Of a stretch of 64,000 bases of DNA, positions 9,192-17,487 are shown one piece after another. Each line of letters starts with the position of its first letter. The first letter of the stretch is position 1. Source of the stretch: Roseibium denhamense (lineage in GTDB: Bacteria; Pseudomonadota; Alphaproteobacteria; Rhizobiales; Stappiaceae); contig NZ_SMLZ01000111.1 in NCBI RefSeq assembly GCF_009711415.1, forward strand, positions 124,001 to 188,000, read 5' to 3'. Made by a program: the position numbers and the translations under genes. The notes beneath the pieces were generated by a model. The model did not search any database, was not told the DNA's origin, and was given only the letters and a program-made list of their open reading frames with translations.

Positions 9192-9686
9192 ATGACACAA
9201 GCCGATGTCGCCATCATTATGGGCAGCCAATCCGATTGGCCGACGATGAAACATGCCGCAGAGACGCTGGCGCTGCTGGGCATCAGTTATGATGCACGTA
9301 TCGTTTCCGCCCACCGCACTCCGGACCGGATGTACGATTTCGCAAAAGGGGCAAAGGCCGCGGGCTTCAAGGTCATTATTGCAGGCGCAGGGGGCGCGGC
9401 GCACTTACCCGGAATGACGGCGTCCTTGACACCGCTTCCAGTGTTTGGAGTGCCGGTGGAAAGCCGCGCGCTTTCCGGTGAAGACAGTCTTTTGTCGATC
9501 GTTCAAATGCCGGGCGGCATTCCGGTCGGCACTTTGGCAATCGGAAAAGCAGGAGCAACCAATGCCGCCCTTCTGGCGGCGGCAGTGCTCGCACTGTCAG
9601 ATGAGCGGATTGAAACCGCCCTTGAGACTTATCGCGCGGACCGGACCCGTGCCGTTGCGGAAACACCCGACACAACAGCCGGCTAG
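9192..9686 (+). CDS. purE: N5-carboxyaminoimidazole ribonucleotide mutase
   Basis: PurE class I, 164 residues. It moves the carboxyl group of N5-CAIR to C4, giving CAIR in purine synthesis. The phosphate-binding GSQSDW is at 11-16, SAHRTPDR at about 40-47, [12 protein letters not shown] at about 65-76 and [13 protein letters not shown] further on. The gene is followed after 27 bases by purK, whose product makes its substrate, so the pair is an operon. The start agrees with the family ([11 protein letters not shown]). Confidence 0.96.
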   Translation: MTQADVAIIMGSQSDWPTMKHAAETLALLGISYDARIVSAHRTPDRMYDFAKGAKAAGFKVIIAGAGGAAHLPGMTASLTPLPVFGVPVESRALSGEDSLLSIVQMPGGIPVGTLAIGKAGATNAALLAAAVLALSDERIETALETYRADRTRAVAETPDTTAG

Positions 9687-9713
9687 GCACACTTCAGCAG
9701 CAGGACAAGCAGG

Positions 9714-10823
9714 ATGAGCACACCGGCGAGGCTTCAGCCCGGCGATACGATCGGAATTCTGGGTGGCGGCCAGCTTGGCCGGATGCTGGCCCAGTCTGCT
9801 GCAAAAATGGGCCTGAAGACACATATCTATTGCCCGGACCCGGGCAGTCCTGCATTTGACGTCAGCAACACATTCACGGTTGCACCTTATGAGGATGCGG
9901 ACGCGCTCGACAGATTTGCGGCCGCCGTAGATGTCGTGACTTACGAATTCGAGAACGTTCCCGGTCCGACGGCCAGCCGGCTGCACGCTAAAGTGCCGGT
10001 CCGCCCCGGTGTGCGAGCGCTTGAGATTTCGCAAGACCGCCTGTTCGAAAAACAATACCTTACCAAGGCCAGTGTCGACATAGCCGGTTTTGCCGAGATC
10101 AACTCGCAGGAAGATCTCGATCAAGCGCTTCAAAAATTCAACGGAAAAGGTGTCCTGAAAACCCGACGCTTCGGATATGACGGCAAAGGCCAATTGATGA
10201 TCCGGAGCAGCGCTGACGGCAACGGCGCATATGCCGCACTTGGTAGCGTACCGGCGGTCCTGGAGCAGCTCATCGCATTTGAATGCGAAGTATCGGTTAT
10301 CGTAGCAAGAAGCCTTGATGGCACCTGTGTCAGCTATGACATCGCCCGGAACCACCATGAGAACCACATCCTGAAGACATCAACCGTTCCTGCGGGCGTG
10401 ACGGCAGAAACACTGAATACCGCACGCCGGATGGCTGAGCAGATCGTGACAGGCCTTGAATATGTGGGTGTCATGGGCGTTGAAATGTTTCTGCTTCAGG
10501 AAGATGGAGAGGAACGGCTCCTCGTGAATGAAATAGCGCCTCGGGTCCACAACTCCGGGCACTGGACCCAGGACGCTTGCCTGACATCCCAGTTCGACCA
10601 GCACATTCGCGCTGTTGCCGGATGGCCGCTCGGTTCGGCCCAACGCCACTCGGACGCGGTTATGGAAAACCTGATCGGATTTGAAGCTGATGAGTGGCAT
10701 GCAGCCCTATCCGATCCGAACGCATGCCTTCACCTATACGGCAAATCGGAAACACGTGAGGGGCGCAAGATGGGTCATGTCAACCACATCAAGGCCAAAG
10801 CCCTCACTGAGGGCGAAACCTGA
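9714..10823 (+). CDS. purK: 5-(carboxyamino)imidazole ribonucleotide synthase
   Basis: PurK, 369 residues, an ATP-grasp enzyme that makes N5-CAIR from AIR, bicarbonate and ATP. The N-terminal IGILGGGQLGRMLA is the dinucleotide-like fold, LKTRRFGYDGKGQ lies in the ATP-grasp domain, and NEIAPRVHNSGHWTQDAC is the hallmark C-terminal block. It forms an operon with purE and ends just before a hairpin terminator. Confidence 0.96.
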   Translation: MSTPARLQPGDTIGILGGGQLGRMLAQSAAKMGLKTHIYCPDPGSPAFDVSNTFTVAPYEDADALDRFAAAVDVVTYEFENVPGPTASRLHAKVPVRPGVRALEISQDRLFEKQYLTKASVDIAGFAEINSQEDLDQALQKFNGKGVLKTRRFGYDGKGQLMIRSSADGNGAYAALGSVPAVLEQLIAFECEVSVIVARSLDGTCVSYDIARNHHENHILKTSTVPAGVTAETLNTARRMAEQIVTGLEYVGVMGVEMFLLQEDGEERLLVNEIAPRVHNSGHWTQDACLTSQFDQHIRAVAGWPLGSAQRHSDAVMENLIGFEADEWHAALSDPNACLHLYGKSETREGRKMGHVNHIKAKALTEGET

Positions 10824-10837
10824 CTTTTTAGCTTCTA

Positions 10838-10868
10838 AAACGGTGCCTGCTCGAGCAAAGCACCGTTT
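10838..10868 (+). terminator. Terminator of purEK
   Basis: Inverted repeat aaacggtgc (838-846 of the 10-kb block) / gcaccgttt (10860-10868) with a 13-base loop. The T run is only three, so termination may be partial; it also faces the convergent MATE gene. Confidence 0.6.
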
Positions 10869-10906
10869 GGCTATCGTCCAGTCCGCACGATCAGACACTG
10901 GAGCCC

Positions 10907-12304
10907 TCAGAGCTTGACCAGGCCGAGTTTCTCTCGCCTCGAAAACCGGTAGTTTGCGAGAAGGGCAACCGATGCAAGACCACCGGCAAGGCCACACCAT
11001 ACGCCAACGCCCCCCCAGCCCGCCACGAAGCCTAGGCCGAGCGACAAACTGATCCCAACTCCCCAGTACCCGAACAGGGCGTAAAGTAGAGGGATTGTGG
11101 TATCTCCAAGGCCGCGCAGGTTGTTGACACCGATAATCTGCCCGCCATCGGCCAGCTGGAATAGCGCTGCGACGAGCAAGAACGAGACGCCATAAGCCAG
11201 GACCTCGGCGGATTCCGGATCGCTAAGATCCAGGTAAAAGCCGACGAGCGTTTCGGGGATCGTCCAGAACAGGATCGCAAAGAAACCCATGAAGACCATC
11301 GTCACGGCAAGAGACGTCCAACCGGCCCGGCCAACACCGGCCCGGTCACCGCGCCCGGCGGCAAGGCTTACGCGGGTCATGGCGGCCACCGACAAGCCGA
11401 CCGGAACCATGAAGGTGAGCGATGCGATTTGAAGGGCGATCCCGTGTCCGGCCAGCGGCAACGTCCCGAGCCATCCAATCATGATGGCCGACATTGAAAA
11501 CAGCGACCCTTCCGCAATGATTGTTAATCCGATTGGTGTTCCCAACCGGACAATCATAAAGAACGCAGGCCAGTCTGAACGCCAGATCCGGCCAAGAATT
11601 GCATAGCGGCGCAGTTTTGGATGGACGAGCGTATAGACCAACAAGAACACGAATGTTGTCGTTGCACTGAAGACCGAAGCAATCCCCGCCCCGACCAGCT
11701 CTAGTCTTGGAAAGCCGTATTCCCCGAAAATGAGCAGGTAATCCAGAATGGCATTCACCACCGCACCAGCGATCGTTGCCCATAAGACCACCTGCGTCTT
11801 CTCCATGACGGTCAGGAAGCCTCGGATTGCCATGATCAGAAGGGCCGGCAGCATCGTCCACTGCAGATACACCATGTAATCCCCTGCCATCTGCGCAAGT
11901 CTTGGATCCTGGCCGAACAGGATCAGGAGCTCCTCGGTGAAAAACAGAAGCATCCAGACGGGAAGGCAGAACAGGACGGCGATCCAGAACCCCATGCGCA
12001 CCGCACGGCGGAGGTCCCTCGGCTTTCGCTGGCCGCGCGCCTTGGCCGCCAGCGGAATTACGGCCTGCAAGACTCCCATGCCGAAAAACCACAGGAGCAT
12101 ATAAAAGTTGAAGGCCAAAACGGAGGCCGCAAGTTCCTCGGCACCAAGCCGCCCGATCATCAGAACATCGGTGGTATTGATCGCCATCTGCGCAAGCTGG
12201 GCGCCCGCCAGCGGCAGGCCAAGACTGAGCGTTGGCAGCACGTCCGTGCGCCATAACGATTTTGCGGTAGGCGAATCAGGGGTCCCCGGAGCGCTCGGCG
12301 CCAT
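10907..12304 (-). CDS. MATE family multidrug efflux transporter
   Basis: A membrane protein of 465 residues with about twelve hydrophobic segments in two similar halves. The first half starts with LPLAGAQLAQMAINTTDVLMIGRLG, split here as LPLAGAQLAQ and NTTDVLMIGRLG, typical of NorM-type MATE pumps that export cationic drugs by Na or H antiport. VNNLRGLGDTTIPLL is in the second half. The ATG at 12304 follows GGAGGAG. It is a single gene, convergent with purEK. The substrate range cannot be predicted. Confidence 0.9.
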   Translation of the reverse strand: MAPSAPGTPDSPTAKSLWRTDVLPTLSLGLPLAGAQLAQMAINTTDVLMIGRLGAEELAASVLAFNFYMLLWFFGMGVLQAVIPLAAKARGQRKPRDLRRAVRMGFWIAVLFCLPVWMLLFFTEELLILFGQDPRLAQMAGDYMVYLQWTMLPALLIMAIRGFLTVMEKTQVVLWATIAGAVVNAILDYLLIFGEYGFPRLELVGAGIASVFSATTTFVFLLVYTLVHPKLRRYAILGRIWRSDWPAFFMIVRLGTPIGLTIIAEGSLFSMSAIMIGWLGTLPLAGHGIALQIASLTFMVPVGLSVAAMTRVSLAAGRGDRAGVGRAGWTSLAVTMVFMGFFAILFWTIPETLVGFYLDLSDPESAEVLAYGVSFLLVAALFQLADGGQIIGVNNLRGLGDTTIPLLYALFGYWGVGISLSLGLGFVAGWGGVGVWCGLAGGLASVALLANYRFSRREKLGLVKL

Positions 12305-12639
12305 CGTCTCCTCCAACACTCAGGGCAATGGGAAAGACGACAGCTCTACTTGGCAATATCGTCAGTGTCCATCCCCAATGGCTACGCACCGGAGGCCGGT
12401 CAACCCGGAGAAACCGATTCTTTTGCCGATGGCTGTGGACACAGCCGGTTTGCTCTGGTAGATACTCGCACAAAGTAAGCGACGCGTAAGCGGCGGCTAA
12501 GTTTCTGTACTCTTATGAAAGCATGCCGGTTTGATTGCGTGTTTCCGATGCAGTCAAGCGCTCCGCAGTCTGTGTTTTGCTTCAATCAACTTTTTCAGCT
12601 GTGGATGGGCCACAGCGCATCGAAAACGGGAAAAAACGC
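12305..12639. other. Intergenic region, divergent MATE / rpsU
   Basis: About 335 bases with divergent promoters. A perfect 7-bp inverted repeat ggctgtg / cacagcc lies at 12431-12446, and a related hairpin is in the rpsU leader (separate entry). No RNA gene could be supported; I looked for a 6S-like fold and did not find one. Confidence 0.5.
12598..12616 (+). promoter_or_regulatory. Leader hairpin just before rpsU
   Basis: Stem gctgtgg (12598-12604) / ccacagc (12610-12616) with a 5-base loop, ending 23 bases before the GTG start of rpsU. It would lie in the mRNA leader next to the ribosome-binding region. A role in S21 feedback control is a guess. Confidence 0.4.
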
Positions 12640-12867
12640 GTGCAGGTTCTGGTTCGCGACAACAATGTCGATCAAGCGCTGAAAGCGCTCAAGAAAAAGA
12701 TGCAGCGTGAAGGCATCTTCCGCGAAATGAAACTTCGCGGTCACTTTGAAAAACCGTCTGAGAAAAAAGCTCGTGAAAAAGCTGAAGCCATTCGCCGCGC
12801 GCGCAAATTGGCTCGCAAGCGGGCTCAGCGCGAAGGTCTTCTTCCGGGCAAATCTGCTCGCCGCTAA
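12640..12867 (+). CDS. rpsU: 30S ribosomal protein S21
   Basis: Ribosomal protein S21 of 75 residues, starting [20 protein letters not shown] (as Met) and ending in the basic tail [16 protein letters not shown]. The family N-terminus fixes the start at the GTG at 12640; the 35 codons upstream in the same frame do not belong. It sits alone with its own terminator, without dnaG and rpoD, as is usual outside the gammaproteobacteria. Confidence 0.95.
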   Translation: MQVLVRDNNVDQALKALKKKMQREGIFREMKLRGHFEKPSEKKAREKAEAIRRARKLARKRAQREGLLPGKSARR

Positions 12868-12926
12868 TCGCGGCTAGAGCTGTCTGGTAAGGTGAAACGC
12901 CTTAGCTGCTATATAGAAGCCGTGAG

Positions 12927-12953
12927 GCCGGCCGGAATAACGGTCGGCTTTTT
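12927..12953 (+). terminator. Terminator of rpsU
   Basis: Stem gccggccg (12927-12934) / cggtcggc (12941-12948) with one G-U pair and a 6-base loop, followed by a run of five T. Confidence 0.85.
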
Positions 12954-13070
12954 GGCGTTACGGGCCGCAAATCAGCAAGGCAAAGCGAAGCTCCCAGTCA
13001 TACTGGTGCCGTAATGAAGGCAGACAACCGCATGTGTTACCGCTTTGGATTGAAAGAGCATCTCTATCGC

Positions 13071-13883
13071 ATGCGCAGACTGCTGCCACACGCTACAGTG
13101 CTTGGACTTGCGACCTTTCTCGCAGCCTGCCAGGGCAGCGGTGTTTATAACGACGTTCCGGTAAACACATCCGCCGGTTCGGCGACAAACATTGCGTCAT
13201 TGACCGCAGTCATCGAAGCCAATCCATCGGATGCAAATGCCTACAGCACCCGTGGAATTGCGTATGGTCAGGCCGGCAAACTTGATCAAGCCGTCGCCGA
13301 TTTCAACACCGCGCTCCAGCTGAATCCGCAGTCATTCCAGACATATGCGAACCGCGCGCTTGTCTACCGGCGGCTTGGTCAGAATGATTTGGCCGTCGCT
13401 GACTACACGCGCGCGATCAATATCAAGCCTGATTACGATGTCGCCTATGTGGGCCGCGGCAATATCTACCGTCAGCAAGGAAACTTCAGCGCCGCCTTGG
13501 CTGATTTCAATTCGGTTATTGCGCGCGACAGCAGCGATGCCCGCGCCTTCTATAACCGGGGCCTGATTTATCAGGCGCAGAACCAGGACAGCCAGGCGAT
13601 CGAAGACTTCGCGACCGCGATCGGTCTTAATCCGAAAGCCAGCGCGCCTTACATCGCCCGCGGGATTTCCTATCTTGCCGTGAACGATCCGAACGCTGCG
13701 CTGGAAGACCTGTCCATGGCGGTCAACCTAGACCGGGACTCGTCCGTGGCCTGGGCTAACCGCGGCTTGGCGCTCGAGATGCTTGGGCAGAACTCCGATG
13801 CGCGCCGGAACTACACCCGCGCCATGACGCTGGATAACTCCAATCAGATTGCCCGCGACGGTCTGGGCCGGATCAGAAGCTGA
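13071..13883 (+). CDS. TPR-repeat outer-membrane/periplasmic lipoprotein
   Basis: A 270-residue protein that begins MRRLLPH, has a hydrophobic stretch and the lipobox LAAC with Cys20, so it should be a lipoprotein. The rest is about six tetratricopeptide repeats from residue 40 onward, with motifs such as AYSTRGIAYGQAGKLDQA and AFYNRGLIYQAQNQDSQA. TPR lipoproteins serve as scaffolds; the partner is unknown. The frame is open to an ATG at 13014, but the start at 13071 gives the best signal peptide. No start has a good Shine-Dalgarno. It converges with the pseudouridine synthase, three bases apart. Confidence 0.82.
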   Translation: MRRLLPHATVLGLATFLAACQGSGVYNDVPVNTSAGSATNIASLTAVIEANPSDANAYSTRGIAYGQAGKLDQAVADFNTALQLNPQSFQTYANRALVYRRLGQNDLAVADYTRAINIKPDYDVAYVGRGNIYRQQGNFSAALADFNSVIARDSSDARAFYNRGLIYQAQNQDSQAIEDFATAIGLNPKASAPYIARGISYLAVNDPNAALEDLSMAVNLDRDSSVAWANRGLALEMLGQNSDARRNYTRAMTLDNSNQIARDGLGRIRS

Positions 13884-13885
13884 CC

Positions 13886-14557
13886 CTAAAACGGGTGCTG
13901 CATCTCAAAACTCATCCATGTGCCATCGCTTGGATGATGCAATGACAGCTTCTCAGCATGCAGAGCCAGTCTTGATTTGGCTGCAAGGGCTTCGCCAGTA
14001 GCATAAAACCGGTCACCGATAATCGGATGGCCCAGCGCCATCATGTGAACACGCAACTGGTGCGACCGGCCGGTTTTCGGCATCAGCTTCAAAAGCGTGG
14101 TGCGTTCCCGTCTTTCGATCACCTGCCATCGGGTTTCGGCAAATTTTCCGTGTTCAAAACAAACCTTCTGCCTTGGGCGGTTCGGCCAATCACAAATAAG
14201 CGGCAGATCGACAACTCCCCCGGTTTGGCTCATGTGGCCCCAGACTTCGGCGAAATAGGTTTTTTCCGTCTTACGGCGCTCGAACTGAAGGCCGAGATGC
14301 CGATGCGCCTTTGGGCACATGGCCAGAACCATCACCCCTGAGGTATCCATATCAAGCCGGTGGACAATGCGCGCGCAAGCATAAAGAGACTGAGCCCGCG
14401 CTTCCACGCAATCGCCGTGTTCCGACGCCTTGCCAGGCACACTCAAAAGGCCGGTTGGTTTTGAGACAACTAGGATGTGGTTATCAGCGTGCAGAACCGG
14501 CAAGAATGGTTCTTGCGGCGGATTGTATTCAAATGTGGGCGGGACAGTCTGCTCCAT
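13886..14557 (-). CDS. rluA: RluA-family pseudouridine synthase
   Basis: A 223-residue enzyme that converts uridine to pseudouridine in RNA. HRLDMDTSG at 66-74 holds the catalytic Asp69, and KTGRSHQLRVHM, GHPIIGDRFY and RLALHAEKL follow as in the family. Its small size and lack of an S4 domain fit RluA itself (23S rRNA U746 and tRNA U32) rather than RluC or RluD. The ATG at 14557 is preferred because the upstream frame runs into the terminator of the neighbouring gene. The exact target base is inferred. Confidence 0.85.
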   Translation of the reverse strand: MEQTVPPTFEYNPPQEPFLPVLHADNHILVVSKPTGLLSVPGKASEHGDCVEARAQSLYACARIVHRLDMDTSGVMVLAMCPKAHRHLGLQFERRKTEKTYFAEVWGHMSQTGGVVDLPLICDWPNRPRQKVCFEHGKFAETRWQVIERRERTTLLKLMPKTGRSHQLRVHMMALGHPIIGDRFYATGEALAAKSRLALHAEKLSLHHPSDGTWMSFEMQHPF

Positions 14558-14580
14558 GCGGTCACATTTCAAAAACAACG

Positions 14581-14605
14581 CAAAAAGGCGCGGCAAGGCC
14601 GCGCC
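14581..14605 (-). terminator. Terminator of the subunit IV-like gene
   Basis: Stem ggcgcggc (14587-14594) / gccgcgcc (14598-14605) with a 3-base loop. Leftward it ends in a run of six T. It separates the membrane-protein gene from the pseudouridine synthase on the same strand. Confidence 0.85.
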
Positions 14606-14645
14606 AATTCGCAAATTCAGATAACCTTTGGCAATGGCCCCGGGT

Positions 14646-14927
14646 TTAAACCATCAGGACAGCCAAAACGACGGTCAGGCCGAACACTGCGGTCGGGGGA
14701 ATCCATCCGGACGCGCCAAGTGCCATGCCAATGGCGGTTGCGACTAGGGTCGCGATGAGCATCAGCCATCCGAACACAACGGCTGTTGTGCCGCCGAAAG
14801 CAAACAAAATAAGGCAAACAACGATGTTCAACACTGCAACAGTGCCGATCTTCGAGAAGTTGATAAACGCCTCATACGTCCGCTCGTGCGAGTCGTAGTC
14901 CATTGCCGACGCGTTGTCTTCAGACAT
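14646..14927 (-). CDS. aa3-type cytochrome c oxidase subunit IV-like protein
   Basis: A 93-residue protein whose N-terminus, MDYDSHERTYEAFINFSKIG, has the HERTY motif of the bacterial aa3-type subunit IV family. Family members usually have a single membrane helix; here two to three hydrophobic segments follow, so the tail is longer than usual. It would sit in the inner membrane and may associate with a terminal oxidase, although no other oxidase gene is in the window. GGGGGA precedes the ATG at 14927. Confidence 0.75.
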   Translation of the reverse strand: MSEDNASAMDYDSHERTYEAFINFSKIGTVAVLNIVVCLILFAFGGTTAVVFGWLMLIATLVATAIGMALGASGWIPPTAVFGLTVVLAVLMV

Positions 14928-15067
14928 TAAGTCCCCCAAAAAGATCCTCTATCAGCTGGTTCTTTACAATACGGGCCGTCATTGGGCAATCCAATCAACT
15001 GTGATTTTCCGCCGCAAGCTTTGCGGCTTGCAACGCCAGGGTACGGCTTGCCCATCTACCGTGAATT

Positions 15068-16447
15068 TCACTCAGCAGCTGCGATTTCGCGAAGTCCGGC
15101 CTGCCGCATGACACCGTCCTGCCGCTGCTCGACTGTGTCTGCCTCGAAACCATCGATCTGCTCGTTGAACAACTGATAGAAGTTGAGTTCCGCCCGCAGG
15201 TGCAAAAACACCCCACCGAGACCGATGGCTGCCCGGTCCATGAAAACGAATTCTTGCGGCACCGTGACCGGGCCAAGCTCCTTCAGTGCGGAGTGCACTC
15301 GAAACGCCTCTTTGCGCCCATACTCAGCGGCCGACACACCATCTGCGATGGACCGGACACGGTCCGTCAGCAACGGTCCATAGATGAAGCGCGCCCAGAT
15401 GTTCAAAACCTCGATGATTTCCTTTTTGAGATTTTTAAAGCCCCACAATTCATACGCACCGACCACACGGTCGTCATCTTCGGCAAGGAGCCCACGATAG
15501 AGCTCAACCACGCCCTGGACGAACTGTTTCGGGAAGATCCTGATACAGCCATAATCCAGCAGGTTGATGCCTGTGGGCGCCCCGTCTTCCTCAAATACCG
15601 TATAGTTTCCAAGATGCGGATCACCGTGAATGACGCCAAAATGGCTGAACGGGTGCCACCACGCATGGAACATGGTTTGAGCGAGGCGATTCCGTTCTTC
15701 CTGACTGTGCTCCTTGAAGTCCAACAATGGTTTTCCGTTCAACCATCCCATGGTCAAAAGACGGCTTGTTGAAAGCTCAGACCGCACTTCTGGCACGCGG
15801 ATGTGGTCAGCGCCTGCCAGAATGATTCGATACATTGCAATGTGTCCCGCTTCGCGGGTGTAATCGAGTTCTTCGCGGACCCGCGCACTGATTTCCTTTG
15901 CGATCTCCCTGGTATCGATTGCAGGGGACATCCGCCGATGCATCGAGAACAGCCATTGCAACTGTTTGAGATCTGCTTCAACTGCTGACGCCATATCGGG
16001 ATATTGCAGTTTACAAGCGAGACCTTCGCCATCTTTTCCGACTGCCCTGTGCACCTGCCCCAAAGACGCGGCAGCGGCTGGCTCCTTGTCGAACTCACCA
16101 AAGCGGTCTTGCCAATTGGCACCAAGCTCAGCGCGCATGCGCCGTTTGACAAATGCCCAGCCCATGGGCGGCGCATTCGCCTGCAACTTCGCCAATTCCG
16201 TGGTGTATTCGGGCGGCAAAGCATCTGGTATTGTAGACAGCAACTGCGCAACCTTCATAAGCGGGCCCTTCAACCCGCCCAGCGCTGCCGCCAACTCGGC
16301 CGCATTCTTGGAATTGTCCAAGTTCATCCCAAGCAGCCGGGCGCCGGCAACCTTGGCTGCAATGCCGCCGACATTGCCGCCCACGCGGGCGTAGCGGCCC
16401 ATTCGCGCTGAAAGCCTGTTACCTTCCCGGTCTTTTTCCTCGGCCAT
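15068..16447 (-). CDS. ABC1/AarF/UbiB family atypical kinase
   Basis: A 459-residue ABC1 kinase-like protein of the ADCK/UbiB type. These support ubiquinone synthesis and act mainly as ATPases. Visible elements: KVAQ at 65-68 in place of the usual KxGQ, AAAS at 125-128 replacing the glycine-rich loop, Lys146 in ACKLQYP, EELDY near 192-196, HGDPHLGN at 274-281 and DYG at 298-300 as the metal-binding motif. No C-terminal membrane helices are apparent, unlike E. coli UbiB, so it resembles the ADCK3-like soluble group. It stands alone; a role in quinone metabolism is inferred. Confidence 0.85.
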   Translation of the reverse strand: MAEEKDREGNRLSARMGRYARVGGNVGGIAAKVAGARLLGMNLDNSKNAAELAAALGGLKGPLMKVAQLLSTIPDALPPEYTTELAKLQANAPPMGWAFVKRRMRAELGANWQDRFGEFDKEPAAAASLGQVHRAVGKDGEGLACKLQYPDMASAVEADLKQLQWLFSMHRRMSPAIDTREIAKEISARVREELDYTREAGHIAMYRIILAGADHIRVPEVRSELSTSRLLTMGWLNGKPLLDFKEHSQEERNRLAQTMFHAWWHPFSHFGVIHGDPHLGNYTVFEEDGAPTGINLLDYGCIRIFPKQFVQGVVELYRGLLAEDDDRVVGAYELWGFKNLKKEIIEVLNIWARFIYGPLLTDRVRSIADGVSAAEYGRKEAFRVHSALKELGPVTVPQEFVFMDRAAIGLGGVFLHLRAELNFYQLFNEQIDGFEADTVEQRQDGVMRQAGLREIAAAE

Positions 16448-16550
16448 ACGGCAGTTTACCTCAAAGTATCTGGACCTATTCTTATCGGACTACATAAGAC
16501 GTACCCGCAAAACGACCAGATGGTGCATGTTTGAATCCACACTCTGCCGA

Positions 16551-17459
16551 TCACATCAGTTGGCCGTTTCCAAGTTTTTCAAGAGCATCAACAAGGTCTG
16601 CCTTGATCCGGCCAATCCCTTTGTAGTGGGTTTGATCAGGATCGAGAGCACGCAACTGCTTTGCCAGCCCACTCGCAAGCGAGCTCCCGTCCGGATCATC
16701 CAAAATCGCGGCAATCGGATCGTGATGGATCTTGATCGTGAACAGCAAATCACCGCTTTCCGGCATCCGCCGGAGGGTTTGCCGCTCTACACGCACATAC
16801 AAGCGGACAAGGCCTTGTGCCGTTACATCTCCGCGCAAGCGTTTCGGGCGCGGATGATGGAGTTCGGCATCGGGGTACAAAGACCAGTTGTAGCGGCACA
16901 CAATCTGCTCAGGCTTCAGGTTTTCAAAAATGCGCGCCACCATTTGCCCCATGCGCGCACCATTGAAGCCGGGAACATTTTCATGAAGCCCAGACATGGG
17001 CTGTCCGAACTTTTCAACCAGCGACCATGATGATGGGAAACAGAGACAGGCGGCGGCCAAGCGGTATTCATCACCCGAAGCCCGCATCACAACGAGGTCT
17101 TCTTGAACGAGGCGGGCTGCAATCGTCAGCGGAGCGTCCCCGGGCGCGGTCTGGACTGTCCGGTTCTCGCCGATTGTGACCGTGTCGGGGCTGACCTTAT
17201 AGATGTCCGGATGATGGATCTGAAGATGATCCCGTATCATCGCAAGGATTTCCCGCTGCGCCGGCTCCGTTTCAGCCTCTGCTTGAAAAACGCTTTCCCG
17301 GCTGGTCTCCAGCAAGCTGTCTTTTACCGCCAGATGCTCCAAAAGATGGCGGTCCGGCTCGATCCAAGCCGCCTTGTCAATGGGCCGCAAGCCGACTGTA
17401 AACGGATTGGTTGACCCATCATAGGGCGTGTGCATGAACGGTGGAGCTGCGCGTTTCAT
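16551..17459 (-). CDS. DUF3445 protein, heme-dependent N-demethylase-like
   Basis: A 302-residue protein with FTVGLRPIDKAAWIEPD near the N-terminus, LCFPSSWSLVEKFGQPM and HENVPGFN in the middle, and RVERQTLRRMPESGDLLFTI near the C-terminus, all landmarks of DUF3445. The studied relative is a heme-dependent oxidative N-demethylase that releases formaldehyde from dimethylamine; the substrate here is unknown. The ATG at 17459 avoids a 29-base overlap with pepF that the longer frame would cause. It lies 28 bases after pepF and is probably co-transcribed. Confidence 0.8.
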   Translation of the reverse strand: MKRAAPPFMHTPYDGSTNPFTVGLRPIDKAAWIEPDRHLLEHLAVKDSLLETSRESVFQAEAETEPAQREILAMIRDHLQIHHPDIYKVSPDTVTIGENRTVQTAPGDAPLTIAARLVQEDLVVMRASGDEYRLAAACLCFPSSWSLVEKFGQPMSGLHENVPGFNGARMGQMVARIFENLKPEQIVCRYNWSLYPDAELHHPRPKRLRGDVTAQGLVRLYVRVERQTLRRMPESGDLLFTIKIHHDPIAAILDDPDGSSLASGLAKQLRALDPDQTHYKGIGRIKADLVDALEKLGNGQLM

Positions 17460-17487
17460 TGGGTTCACAAGCTCAAGTGACAGGTTT

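Noticed and set aside
9597-10367. Leftward frame of 256 codons opposite purEK
   Set aside because: Antisense to purE/purK, which are certain; no support for a gene.
11346-12254. Leftward frame of 302 codons inside the MATE gene
   Set aside because: Alternative frame of the MATE gene on the same strand; the translated protein is Arg/Gly/Cys-rich with no membrane segments or domains.
12305-12639. Possible 6S RNA between the MATE gene and rpsU
   Set aside because: No long imperfect duplex with a central bubble could be drawn on either strand.
15068-16447. KVAQ instead of KxGQ in the ABC1 kinase as a sign of inactivation
   Set aside because: The remaining motifs (AAAS, Lys146, HGDPHLGN, DYG) are intact, and I believe this variant is common in alphaproteobacterial members.
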